This document shows positions 33,392-40,828 of a stretch of 64,000 nucleotides of DNA, in pieces. Position 1 is the first letter of the stretch; every line of letters begins with the position of its first letter. The notes under the pieces were generated by a model. It was not told where the DNA came from. It worked only from the letters and a program-made list of their open reading frames with translations, and did no database searches. The stretch is from Massilia sp. ZL223 (GTDB taxonomy: Bacteria; Pseudomonadota; Gammaproteobacteria; Burkholderiales; Burkholderiaceae_D), in assembly GCF_018119395.1 (NCBI RefSeq), contig NZ_JAGPWD010000012.1, positions 1-64,000 on the forward strand, read 5' to 3'. The translations under genes were made by a program, and so were the position numbers.

Positions 33392-34093
33392 ATGAAACGA
33401 CACTTCGCCGCCCTGCTGGCGCTTGCCCTGCCCTTCGTCTACGCCCAGGCGCAGACCGCCAGCGCCCAGCGCCAGAACCTGCCCGCCCTGCGCGCGGTCG
33501 TCGAGCAATACCTGCAGACCCAGAGCGCCGGCCTGCCCGGCCAGGTATTGGTCAAGGTCGGCGCGGTCGACCAGCGCATGAGCCTGCCGCACTGCCCGGC
33601 GCCGGAAGCCTTCCAGCAGCCGGGCGCGCGTCCGTGGGGAAAAACAACGGTCGGCGTGCGCTGCACCGCCCCCACCGCCTGGACCGTGTATATTCAGGCC
33701 CAGGTCAGCGTGCTGGCCGACTACGTGGCCGCCGCCGTGCCCCTGGCCCAGGGCCAGCCGGTCGAGCAGGGCCACCTGGTCCTGATGAAGGGCGACATCG
33801 CCGCCATGCCGAACGGCATCCTCACCGACATGGCCCAGGCCATCGGCCGCACTCCCACCATTTCGTTGCCCGCCGGCACTGCCCTGCGCGCGGACACCCT
33901 GCGCAGCAAGCCGGTGGTCCAGCAAGGCCAGGCGGTGCGCCTGGTGTCGCGCGGCGCCAACTTCTCGGTCTCGGCCGAGGCCAAGGCGATCGGCACCGCC
34001 GGCGAAGGCCAGGTGGTGCAGGTGCGGACGCAGTCGGGGACGGTCGTGAGCGGGACGGCACGCATGGGCGGACTGGTCGAGGTCGTTTTGTAA
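33392..34093 (+). CDS. flgA: Flagellar P-ring assembly chaperone FlgA
   Basis: A 233-residue periplasmic FlgA with a signal peptide (HFAALLALALPFVYAQAQT). The SAF-type core is visible: ADYVAAAVPLAQGQPVEQGH, DIAAMPNGILTDMAQAIG, and the C-terminal QGQAVRLVSRGANFSVSAEA, then GTARMGGLVEVVL. It escorts FlgI to the rod. It stands divergent from flgB and upstream of flgMN. Confidence 0.93.
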   Translation: MKRHFAALLALALPFVYAQAQTASAQRQNLPALRAVVEQYLQTQSAGLPGQVLVKVGAVDQRMSLPHCPAPEAFQQPGARPWGKTTVGVRCTAPTAWTVYIQAQVSVLADYVAAAVPLAQGQPVEQGHLVLMKGDIAAMPNGILTDMAQAIGRTPTISLPAGTALRADTLRSKPVVQQGQAVRLVSRGANFSVSAEAKAIGTAGEGQVVQVRTQSGTVVSGTARMGGLVEVVL

Positions 34094-34120
34094 CAACCCA
34101 TCGAAGGCCCTTTTCTGCGC

Positions 34121-34147
34121 TAAAGTTTGCGGCATCGCTGCCGATAA
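34121..34147 (+). promoter_or_regulatory. Sigma-28 (FliA) promoter of flgMN
   Basis: TAAAGTTT (34121-34128), 11 bp, then GCCGATAA (34140-34147): an exact match to the class III flagellar consensus. It lies 28 bp after the flgA stop and 48 bp before the flgM start codon. Confidence 0.92.
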
Positions 34148-34194
34148 ACAGACAGATCCCGGAGTTTCCGCTCCGAACAGAGAAGGATGATGCT

Positions 34195-34506
34195 GTGAAA
34201 ATCAACGATACCCTCAAGAACAACCCAGGCCTCCAGCCCGCCACGACGCAGACCAACAACGCGCGTGGGGCGGAAAAGGCGTCGACCACTGCCCCGACTC
34301 CGGCGCAGACCGACAGCGTGCGCCTGTCTTCGCAGGGCCAGGCGATGGCGAATGCCGTCGGCGGCAACAACCAGGTGTTCGACACCAAGAAAGTCGAACG
34401 CATCAAGGCGGCCATCGCCGATGGCCAGTTCCAAGTCAATTCCGAGAAAGTCGCAGACGGCCTCCTCGAGACCGTGCGCGACTTGCTGCATTCACGCAAG
34501 CGATAA
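34195..34506 (+). CDS. flgM: Anti-sigma-28 factor FlgM
   Basis: A 103-residue FlgM. GTG start at 34195 with AAGGA upstream; the nearer ATG at 34187 runs into a stop after three codons. The N-terminus (KINDTLKNNPGLQPATTQTN) is disordered and secretable. The C-terminal sigma-28 binding helices are in DTKKVERIKAAIADGQFQVN and SEKVADGLLETVRDLLHSR. It holds FliA (gene at 50535-51263) inactive until the hook is complete and FlgM is exported. Expression from the FliA promoter just upstream closes the feedback loop. Confidence 0.95.
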   Translation: MKINDTLKNNPGLQPATTQTNNARGAEKASTTAPTPAQTDSVRLSSQGQAMANAVGGNNQVFDTKKVERIKAAIADGQFQVNSEKVADGLLETVRDLLHSRKR

Positions 34507-34509
34507 CCC

Positions 34510-34980
34510 ATGACCACCAGCCCGCACCACACTCTCGCCTCCGAACACCAACACGTCGCTTCCCTCGTGGAGCTGATGAAACAGGAACAGCAGTTGCTGG
34601 TAGCGCTCGACGCCGATGGGCTGGCGGAACTGACACCGAAGAAAAACGCGCTGCTGGCCGAGCTGGCCGCGCTGTCGAAGCAGCGCCATGCGGCGCTCGC
34701 CGCGGCCGGCTGCGAAGGCTCGGAAGCGGGCATGGAACCCTGGCTGGCGGTGGCCGGCAATCCGGAAGTGCGGCGCCAGTGGGAAAGCCTGCTGGAAATC
34801 TCGCGCGACGCCAAGGAACTCAACCGCGTCAATGGCATGCTGATCAACAAGCAGCTGGCGCACAACCAGGGCGTGCTGAACGCCCTGCGCACCCCGGCGG
34901 GCGCCGCCTCCGCCGGCATCTACGGCGCCAGCGGCCAGACCCTGGGCGCCGGTCCCTCGAAGCGCTTCGTGGTCGGCTGA
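34510..34980 (+). CDS. flgN: Flagellar export chaperone FlgN
   Basis: A 156-residue helical FlgN, chaperone for FlgK and FlgL. It has the long N-terminal helices (HVASLVELMKQEQQLLVALD, then LTPKKNALLAELAALSKQRH) and the C-terminal region ELNRVNGMLINKQLAHNQGV, typical of the family. It lies 3 bp after flgM and is followed by a terminator, so flgMN is a two-gene unit. Confidence 0.92.
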   Translation: MTTSPHHTLASEHQHVASLVELMKQEQQLLVALDADGLAELTPKKNALLAELAALSKQRHAALAAAGCEGSEAGMEPWLAVAGNPEVRRQWESLLEISRDAKELNRVNGMLINKQLAHNQGVLNALRTPAGAASAGIYGASGQTLGAGPSKRFVVG

Positions 34981-35000
34981 TCCGCGACGCATGAAAAGAA

Positions 35001-35029
35001 ATGGCCGCATCCGCGGCCATTGTCGTTTT
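35001..35029 (+). terminator. Terminator of flgMN
   Basis: Stem ATGGCCGC/GCGGCCAT with an ATCC loop followed by TGTCGTTTT, 20 bp after the flgN stop. It also faces the convergent gene ending at 35041. Confidence 0.8.
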
Positions 35030-35040
35030 GGGGGCGGCGG

Positions 35041-35484
35041 TCAGCGCGACAGCGTGTAGGCCGACGGTCCCAGCTTGCGCAGCAGCGCGATGTTGGCCTT
35101 CTGTTCCCTGGTGAACTTGCCCATCATCTCGGCCGCCTGCTTCTTGTCCATCATCGATTCCATGCCGACGAACAAGCCGGCGTGCACCAGCGCGAGGGTG
35201 CTCAGCGCGAATTCGCGGGTGCCGATGCCGTGCTTGCTCAGCACCGCCTTGGCGCGCGGCTGCGCCTCGATGGCTTTCACGTAGTCGTCGACCGACAGCT
35301 CGTTCTTGCCGTCGTCCTCGTCATTGTCCTTTTCCAGTTTTTTCAGCTCCGGCGCGGCGGCCTTGATCTTCGCCAGCAGGGCCGGCGTCAGCACGAAATG
35401 CTCTTCCGGATCGGCGGCGAAGGACGGGGCGCTGCACAGCGAGAGGGCGACGAGCAGCGAGGCGGCGATGTGGATCGGTTTCAT
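35041..35484 (-). CDS. Secreted protein of unknown function
   Basis: A 147-residue exported protein: signal peptide PIHIAASLLVALSLCSAPSF-A, then a helical, charged mature part (LTPALLAKIKAAAPELKKLE, KDNDEDDGKNELSVDDYVKA) and a C-terminal Met/Lys-rich region. I start at the ATG ending at 35484, with AGGGA upstream. Proteins of this shape are common and uncharacterised in the family. It ends tail-to-tail against flgN and is probably not flagellar. Confidence 0.7.
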   Translation of the reverse strand: MKPIHIAASLLVALSLCSAPSFAADPEEHFVLTPALLAKIKAAAPELKKLEKDNDEDDGKNELSVDDYVKAIEAQPRAKAVLSKHGIGTREFALSTLALVHAGLFVGMESMMDKKQAAEMMGKFTREQKANIALLRKLGPSAYTLSR

Positions 35485-35714
35485 GACATTCCCTGGCAAA
35501 GTTGTTATGGCCGCGATTATAGGAGCCGCCCGCGTTCCGGAACCGCCGCTTGCGACGAATCCCCCCTCCGTGGTGTGATCCGCCGGCCACGTGCATGACT
35601 TCGATTTTTACGAAGAAATCTTTCGCTAAACTTCGCTTTTCCAGATAACGGGCTTGGCGTATCCTTTCGTGTAGGCAATACCGTCTTGCTTTGAACAACA
35701 ACACTGGAAACGAC

Positions 35715-36587
35715 ATGAAACGCATTCTTCTCTTCCTCGCTACCAACGTCGCCGTCATGCTGGTGCTAAGCATCACCGCCAGCGTGCTGGGCGTAAACAA
35801 ATTCCTGACCGCGAACGGCCTGAATCTGGGCATGCTGCTGGTCTTCGCCGCCCTGATGGGCTTTGGCGGCGCCTTCATCTCGCTGCTGATGTCGAAGCCG
35901 ATGGCCAAGTGGTCGACCGGCGCGCGCGTGATCGAACGCCCGTCCAACTCGACCGAGCAGTGGCTGGTCAACACCGTCGCCGCCCAGGCGCAGCGCGCCG
36001 GCATCGCCATGCCGGAAGTGGCCGTCTATCCGGGCGAGCCGAACGCCTTCGCCACCGGCGCCACCAGGAATTCCTCGCTGGTGGCGGTGTCGACCGGCCT
36101 GCTGGAATCGATGACGCAGGAAGAAGTCGAGGCCGTGCTGGCCCACGAGGTGGCCCACATCGCCAACGGCGACATGGTCACCCTCACCCTGATCCAGGGC
36201 GTGGTCAACACCTTCGTGATCTTCCTGGCGCGCGTGGTGGCGTGGTTCGTCGACCAGGCGCTGCGCAAGGACGATGAAGAAAGCACGGGCCCCGGCATTG
36301 CCTATACCATTACCGCAATCGTCTGCGACATCCTGTTCGGCATCCTGGCCAGCGTCATCGTGGCCTGGTTCTCGCGCCAGCGCGAATACCGCGCCGACCT
36401 AGGCGCCGCCCGCATCCTGGGCACGCCGCGCCCGATGATCAACGCGCTGGCCCGCCTCGGCGGTATTGCGCAAGGCGGCCTGCCGAAGAACATGGCTGCC
36501 TCGGGCATCGCCGGAGGCGGTATGATGTCGTTGCTGAGCAGCCATCCGTCGTGCGAAGACCGTATCGCTGCCCTGCAACGCGGATAA
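35715..36587 (+). CDS. htpX: Membrane zinc metalloprotease HtpX
   Basis: A 290-residue M48 protease of inner-membrane quality control. Two N-terminal membrane helices ([38 protein letters not shown]) precede the zinc motif HEVAH within [17 protein letters not shown], with two more helices after it and the third ligand region [13 protein letters not shown] start at ATG 35715, which gives the usual length; an upstream in-frame TTG (35691) is not needed. Such genes are often heat- or envelope-stress-regulated, but no such promoter is evident here. Confidence 0.95.
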   Translation: MKRILLFLATNVAVMLVLSITASVLGVNKFLTANGLNLGMLLVFAALMGFGGAFISLLMSKPMAKWSTGARVIERPSNSTEQWLVNTVAAQAQRAGIAMPEVAVYPGEPNAFATGATRNSSLVAVSTGLLESMTQEEVEAVLAHEVAHIANGDMVTLTLIQGVVNTFVIFLARVVAWFVDQALRKDDEESTGPGIAYTITAIVCDILFGILASVIVAWFSRQREYRADLGAARILGTPRPMINALARLGGIAQGGLPKNMAASGIAGGGMMSLLSSHPSCEDRIAALQRG

Positions 36588-36626
36588 GAGAACTTAAAAG
36601 AACTACCAACAAGGCCAGGAACCTCG

Positions 36627-37712
36627 ATGCGGTACGCTCCACTGTTGTTGCCAGTACTGTTTGCCGCGGCGCTGGCCTACCTCCTGCAGCACTTCCTGGG
36701 CTCGCTCGCCTGGGCCGGGCTGCTGGCGGTGATCACCTGGCCCCTGCACCAGCTGCTGCTGCGCCGCGGCTGGCCGCCCCTGGCCAGCGCCGCCACCCTG
36801 CTGGTGGCGCTGCTGGTGAGTTTCATCGGTCCCTCGATCCTGCTGTTCAACGCCCTCACCAACGAGCTGGCGGGCATCGAGCGGATGCTGACCAACGTCA
36901 ACCTGACCGGCGTGGCGGCGCCGTCCTGGCTGTACCGCCTGCCGCTGCTCGCCGAGCCGGCCATCAAGTGGTGGAACGAGCACCTGGCCGTGCCCGGCGG
37001 CTTGCGCGCCCTGATCCAGACCGGGCTGGGCGACTTCATGCCGCAGCTGACCGGCGCGGCGCGCCTCTGGGGCTCGACCATCCTGGCCAACGCCCTCTAC
37101 CTGTTCCTGACCCTGCTGACCCTGTTCGTGCTCTACCTGCACGGCCCGGCCGTGGTGCGCTATGTCGACGGCGCCGGCGAGCGCCTGCTGCCGGCGCATT
37201 ACCCCAGGCTGCGCGCGATCCTGCCGCTCTCGGTGCGCGGCACCGCGCTCGGGCTGTGCTCGATCGCCGTGCTGGAAGGCATCGTGCTCGGCATCGCCTA
37301 CGCCATCGCCGGCGCGCCCGCTCCCGCCCTGCTGGGCGTGATCACGGGCTACCTGGCCCTGATCCCGGGCGGCGCCCCGCTGTCCTTCACCATGGTCTCG
37401 CTGCTGCTGCTGGGCCAGGGCCATGCCGGCGCGGCCCTGGGCCTGTTCGCCTGGGGCGCGGTGGAGCTGTTCATGGTCGACAAGTTCATCCGCCCCAAGC
37501 TGATCGGCCAGCGCGTCAACCTGCCCTTCCTGGCGGTGCTGTTCGGCCTGCTCGGCGGCGTCTCGACCATGGGCGTGCTGGGCCTGTTCGTCGGCCCCTT
37601 CATGATGGCGGTGCTGTTCGCCTGGCTGCGCGACGGCCGCGGCGCCGAGGCTGTGGAAGCTGTCCCGGCCGCCGGGAAGGCCGAACGAATCGGCCAGGAT
37701 ACGACCGTCTAG
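36627..37712 (+). CDS. AI-2E/PerM family membrane transporter
   Basis: A 361-residue protein with about eight membrane segments in the PerM/AI-2 exporter pattern: paired N-terminal helices (AWAGLLAVITWPLHQLLLRR), a central soluble part, and the conserved C-terminal block with LGVITGYLALIPGGAPLSFT and FIRPKLIGQRVNLPFLAVLF, then GVLGLFVGPFMMAVL. The substrate is not known for most members. It lies 39 bp downstream of htpX and may be cotranscribed. Confidence 0.88.
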   Translation: MRYAPLLLPVLFAAALAYLLQHFLGSLAWAGLLAVITWPLHQLLLRRGWPPLASAATLLVALLVSFIGPSILLFNALTNELAGIERMLTNVNLTGVAAPSWLYRLPLLAEPAIKWWNEHLAVPGGLRALIQTGLGDFMPQLTGAARLWGSTILANALYLFLTLLTLFVLYLHGPAVVRYVDGAGERLLPAHYPRLRAILPLSVRGTALGLCSIAVLEGIVLGIAYAIAGAPAPALLGVITGYLALIPGGAPLSFTMVSLLLLGQGHAGAALGLFAWGAVELFMVDKFIRPKLIGQRVNLPFLAVLFGLLGGVSTMGVLGLFVGPFMMAVLFAWLRDGRGAEAVEAVPAAGKAERIGQDTTV

Positions 37713-37715
37713 CGC

Positions 37716-38183
37716 TCAGGCGGCCAGGCGCTTGCTCATGAGGGTGGCGCCGGACGGCGTGACCCGCTCTTCCATGATGCTCCACCCGAGCCTGCGGTAG
37801 AAGCTGACCGCACGGCCGACCGACAGGTACATGGTCTCGACGCCGAGGGCCTGGGCCTTGGCTTCGAGCGCCTTGACGATCTGCTCGCCGACCCCGCCGC
37901 CGCGGTAAGCCTCCTTGATGTACATGCCCGCCAGCCAGGGCGACAGCCCTTCCCGCGTGCTCGGCTCTTCCATCTTGATGCTGCCGGTGCCCAGCAATTC
38001 GCCGTCCCGTACCGCCACGTAGGCGATGGGCAGCCGCTCGGTGTTGGCCCGCTCTTCCAGCATCGCCAGCAGCTGCGCCTTGTCCACGCCGTTGGCGAGG
38101 AACAGGTCGGACCACTCGCCGAAGATGAGGTCCGCGATCTCGGGGATGAACTGTTTGTGGTTGGCGAGGTAGTCGACGATCAT
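37716..38183 (-). CDS. GNAT family N-acetyltransferase
   Basis: A 155-residue acetyltransferase. Motif A is readable: LAGMYIKEAYRGGGVGEQIV (acetyl-CoA pyrophosphate loop RGGGVG), preceded by ELLGTGSIKME and followed by AQALGVETMYLSVGRAVSFY-RRLGW, the GNAT C-terminal strand. No signal peptide. Substrate unknown. It ends 3 bp from the convergent PerM gene. Confidence 0.85.
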   Translation of the reverse strand: MIVDYLANHKQFIPEIADLIFGEWSDLFLANGVDKAQLLAMLEERANTERLPIAYVAVRDGELLGTGSIKMEEPSTREGLSPWLAGMYIKEAYRGGGVGEQIVKALEAKAQALGVETMYLSVGRAVSFYRRLGWSIMEERVTPSGATLMSKRLAA

Positions 38184-38378
38184 GGGGGGGATCCTTGTAT
38201 CTTGTGAAAGAGGCCGGCGCTTCCAGTGTACGTGGCGGCCTGTCCTGGCGGCAAGCTGGCGATTTTGTCAGGTCGGCCACGTCCGACTCCTCCTACGCAG
38301 CCTTGTACCGTGCGCCTATTGGGCTCCAGGTGCGGATGATTAAGATGAAGCTGTCCCGTCATCTATGCCAAGGAGAAC

Positions 38379-38834
38379 ATGATGAACGATAGAAATAAGT
38401 CCACCCCGAAACGCGGCCGCGACGACGACCAGCGCCGAGGCCAGGCCCTGCGCGGCAGCGCGGATTCCGGCTCCGGCTTCGTGGCCGACGACAGCGCCGG
38501 CTACTCCAGCGTCGGCGGCCAGAACGAACAGCGCGAAGCCACGTCCGGGCGCTACACCAACTTCAACAGCGCTTCGCCGGAGAGCAATGTCGGCCCGGCC
38601 GGCGCGCCGCAAACCAGCCACGGCAACGCCGGCGGGCCCGTGCCGGGAGGCACGGTCGAAAAGGCAGAGGGTAGCCAGGGCCAGCAGAACCGCCAGCAAG
38701 ACGAAGTCGCCATGGCCGGCGGCGGCAATCCCAGCGATGCGGCCGCCGCGGACGGCGGCCTGGGGAACCGGGCCGGCACCGACGACGACAGCGACAAGCT
38801 GGACCAGCGCCGGGACCGCGACGCGGGGCGCTGA
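38379..38834 (+). CDS. Hydrophilic, probably disordered protein
   Basis: A 151-residue protein made almost wholly of Gly, Ser, Asn, Asp, Gln, Arg and Ala (DRNKSTPKRGRDDDQRRG, GSGFVADDSAGYSSVGGQNE), with no hydrophobic core, signal peptide or cysteine. AAGGAG precedes the tandem ATG codons 38379 and 38382; the second has the better spacing. It resembles stress-type hydrophilins in composition only. Function unknown. Confidence 0.6.
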   Translation: MMNDRNKSTPKRGRDDDQRRGQALRGSADSGSGFVADDSAGYSSVGGQNEQREATSGRYTNFNSASPESNVGPAGAPQTSHGNAGGPVPGGTVEKAEGSQGQQNRQQDEVAMAGGGNPSDAAAADGGLGNRAGTDDDSDKLDQRRDRDAGR

Positions 38835-38890
38835 GCCGACATGCAGACGCTGGTGCAAAAACAACAAGCGGGATAAAACCGTTGAGTTTT

Positions 38891-38920
38891 TTGAAATAGC
38901 TGGGCTATCCTGTCTATACG
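38891..38920 (+). promoter_or_regulatory. Promoter of the glycine riboswitch transcript
   Basis: TTGAAA (38891-38896), 18 bp, then TATACG (38915-38920). The predicted start near 38927 lies about 15 nt before the first aptamer. Confidence 0.55.
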
Positions 38921-38941
38921 ACTGGCGCCCAGGCGCCGGCC

Positions 38942-39128
38942 GCGGTATCGGGAGAGACTGTCTATCCGACAGCGCCGAAGGAGCAACCGCCCCGGAATCT
39001 CTCAGGCAAAAGGACCGATACCGCATTCACACTCTGAAGAGCCGCCGGGAGACCGTCACCCGGCGCACCGAAGGAGCAAGCAGGCCCTACCTCGGCCTGC
39101 GAAATCTCTCAGGTCCAGCACAGAGGGG
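38942..39128 (+). promoter_or_regulatory. Tandem glycine riboswitch
   Basis: Two consecutive glycine aptamers. The first (38942-39024) has GGGAGAG, the conserved GCGCCGAAGGAGCAA and AATCTCTCAGGCAAAAGGAC, closed by the pairing GCGGTATCGG/CCGATACCGC. The second (39028-39128) has GGGAGA, GCACCGAAGGAGCAAG, AAATCTCTCAGG and CACAGAGG. All signature blocks are present, so glycine binding is expected. Such switches usually turn on gcvT-gcvH-gcvP or a glycine/alanine transporter. Neither follows here; the next reading frames are a 38-codon ORF, a hairpin with a short T-run, and secreted proteins. Confidence 0.92.
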
Positions 39129-39186
39129 GTGCCGACGCGCAATGAGCGCGCGGATTCCCTTGTGACGCTTTTTGTGTCTGGATTTC

Positions 39187-39303
39187 ATGCATACCGAACT
39201 TGACTCCGGCGCCCCTGGCGGCGCCGCGGCGCCGTGCGCGCCTGCGCAGCGCGCCACCGCCTTCCTTCCTCATCGCCAGGGCAGTTTCCCGACGCCGTCC
39301 TAG
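39187..39303 (+). CDS. 38-codon ORF directly under the riboswitch
   Basis: MHTELDSGAPGGAAAPCAPA, continuing to QGSFPTPS and TAG. It is the first ATG frame after the aptamers. There is no strong Shine-Dalgarno and no family match. It may be a leader peptide, a remnant of the lost riboswitch-controlled gene, or not translated at all. Confidence 0.25.
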   Translation: MHTELDSGAPGGAAAPCAPAQRATAFLPHRQGSFPTPS

Positions 39304-39361
39304 CGCTCGTCCCGGTTGTCCGGCACGCCATGCGTGTCCTTTTGCAGCAGCAGCAACAGAC

Positions 39362-39388
39362 GCCCGCTCGGACAGGCGGGCCGCTTTT
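39362..39388 (+). terminator. Hairpin between riboswitch and secreted-protein gene
   Basis: GCCCGC (39362-39367) pairs with GCGGGC (39376-39381) around an 8-nt loop and is followed by CGCTTTTC. It could end the riboswitch transcript or be part of its expression platform. The T-run is short, so some read-through into the gene at 39417 is possible. Confidence 0.5.
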
Positions 39389-39416
39389 CACCTTCACATT
39401 CAAGGAGAAGTCGTCA

Positions 39417-40154
39417 ATGCAAGCTCAACAACGGCAATACAGGATGGCTCGGGCAAGGCTCGCGGCCCTGGCGCTCGGCATCGGTCTCGGCCTGGCGGGA
39501 CCCGCAGTACAAGCGCAGGCCGCCGATCCCGGCGCGGCGCGCCAGGCCGCGGCCGGCCAGTCCGCGGCCTTCGCCGCGGCCCAGCGCGATCTCAGCCAGT
39601 TCATCAACCACCAGCTCCAGCGCCCGGGCGCGGCCCCGGACGGCTTTCCGCTCGAGGTCCAGGACCTGCGCGCGCTGAAGGATGCGCGCATCGGCTACGG
39701 CTTCCCGGTCTACACCATCGATCCGGACCACCTGATGCGCGGCCGCGGCAGCATGAAAAGCATGGCGCGCCACGCCCAGCAATGGCGCTTCGTGGTGCTG
39801 CTGGGCGAGCGCCCGATCGGCATGGCGACGGTGGAGCAGCACGGCGGCCGCTACCAGACGGTCGCCTACGGCGCCGCGGTCCTGTCCAGGGACCTCGACG
39901 CCCTGGTCGCCGCGCACGGCAATGCCGACCGCTCCAACCTGCGCCTGCTGCGCATCTACCAGGCCCGTTCCGACCTGCTCGAAGTCGAGACCGCCGGCGG
40001 CACCCGCTTCGCGCCCCTGTATTCCGCGCGCGCTTCCCTGCCCCTGCAGCGCACCGACGCCTTCGGCCGTCCGACCGCCGCCCTGGCCGACGAAGCCGAA
40101 CTGCTGCCAGCCCTGCGCGCGGCGGTCAAGCGCAACCTGGACGAGCACCGCTGA
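39417..40154 (+). CDS. Secreted protein of unknown function
   Basis: A 245-residue exported protein. Signal peptide MARARLAALALGIGLGLAGP ending near AVQAQA; the mature part contains FPLEVQDLRALKDARIGYGF, PVYTIDPDHLMRGRGSMKSM and VVLLGERPIGMATVEQHGGR. No membrane anchor. A strong AAGGAGAAG precedes the ATG. It is followed after 38 bp by the papain-like peptidase, so the two are likely cotranscribed. Accessory protein or substrate-binding partner is possible but unproven. Confidence 0.7.
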   Translation: MQAQQRQYRMARARLAALALGIGLGLAGPAVQAQAADPGAARQAAAGQSAAFAAAQRDLSQFINHQLQRPGAAPDGFPLEVQDLRALKDARIGYGFPVYTIDPDHLMRGRGSMKSMARHAQQWRFVVLLGERPIGMATVEQHGGRYQTVAYGAAVLSRDLDALVAAHGNADRSNLRLLRIYQARSDLLEVETAGGTRFAPLYSARASLPLQRTDAFGRPTAALADEAELLPALRAAVKRNLDEHR

Positions 40155-40192
40155 GACGGCGCCAACGACAAGCACCCATACGGAGACAAATA

Positions 40193-40786
40193 ATGAACCA
40201 ACGACTGACAGGCCTGCTGGCCGCCGCGGCGCTGACCCTGGCCGCACCGAGCGCCTTCGCGCAGTGGCGCACCCTCAACGTTCCCCTGACCACCCAGGAA
40301 CACAGCCAGTGGTGCTGGTCCGCGACCAGCAAGGCGATCCTGAACCTGTACAAGAAGACCCCGAGCCAGTGCCAGATCGTGAACTGGGCCTTCGGGATCA
40401 ACTACGCGTGCGGGAACACGATCTTCGACTGGAGCAGCTACGCCAACCAGCCGAACTCCATGTACGGCACCAGCGGCAGCGTACAGAACATCCTGTCCGC
40501 CTGGGGCGTGCCGAACACCGCCTACAACGTGGCCTCGTCATGGAGCAGCGTGGTGGCCGACATCAATGCCAACCGTCCCTTCGTGATCCGCTACGGCTGG
40601 ACCAACGGCGGCGGCCACATCATGGCCGGCCGGGGCTACGAGACTTATAACGGCGTGAACTACGTCTACATCATGGACCCGTGGCCGGGCGAGGGCCAGA
40701 CCTGGCGCACCTACAGCTCGGCGGTGTCGGCCTACGACCACCGCTGGACCCATACCCAGCGCATGAACGCCAGCCCGGCGCTGTAA
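40193..40786 (+). CDS. Secreted papain-like cysteine peptidase (C39/C70-like)
   Basis: A 197-residue exported enzyme. Signal peptide LTGLLAAAALTLAAPSAFA; mature start QWRTLNVPLTTQEHSQWCWS. Catalytic Cys is residue 41 in QWCWSATSKAIL, His 142 in GGGHIMAGRGYE and Asp 162 in VYIMDPWPGEG, the papain-like triad order seen in AvrRpt2-type (C70) and C39-like peptidases. Two further cysteines (60 and 73) could form a disulfide. GGAGA precedes the ATG. It is probably released or periplasmic. It lies downstream of a secreted protein and of the glycine riboswitch. Confidence 0.8.
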   Translation: MNQRLTGLLAAAALTLAAPSAFAQWRTLNVPLTTQEHSQWCWSATSKAILNLYKKTPSQCQIVNWAFGINYACGNTIFDWSSYANQPNSMYGTSGSVQNILSAWGVPNTAYNVASSWSSVVADINANRPFVIRYGWTNGGGHIMAGRGYETYNGVNYVYIMDPWPGEGQTWRTYSSAVSAYDHRWTHTQRMNASPAL

Positions 40787-40793
40787 GCCCCGT

Positions 40794-40819
40794 CTCCAGG
40801 CCGCCGCGGCGGCCTGGAG
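40794..40819 (+). promoter_or_regulatory. Hairpin covering a ribosome binding site
   Basis: CTCCAGGCCGCC (40794-40805) pairs perfectly with GGCGGCCTGGAG (40808-40819). The GGAG in the right arm is the best Shine-Dalgarno for the ATG at 40829. No T-run follows, so it is a weak terminator but a plausible translation block. Confidence 0.5.
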
Positions 40820-40828
40820 AGCGTGGAA

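Noticed and set aside
39200-40192. Single long protein from 39200 to 40786
   Set aside because: The frame before 40193 is a shadow of the secreted protein in another frame. The peptidase has its own Shine-Dalgarno and signal peptide at 40193.
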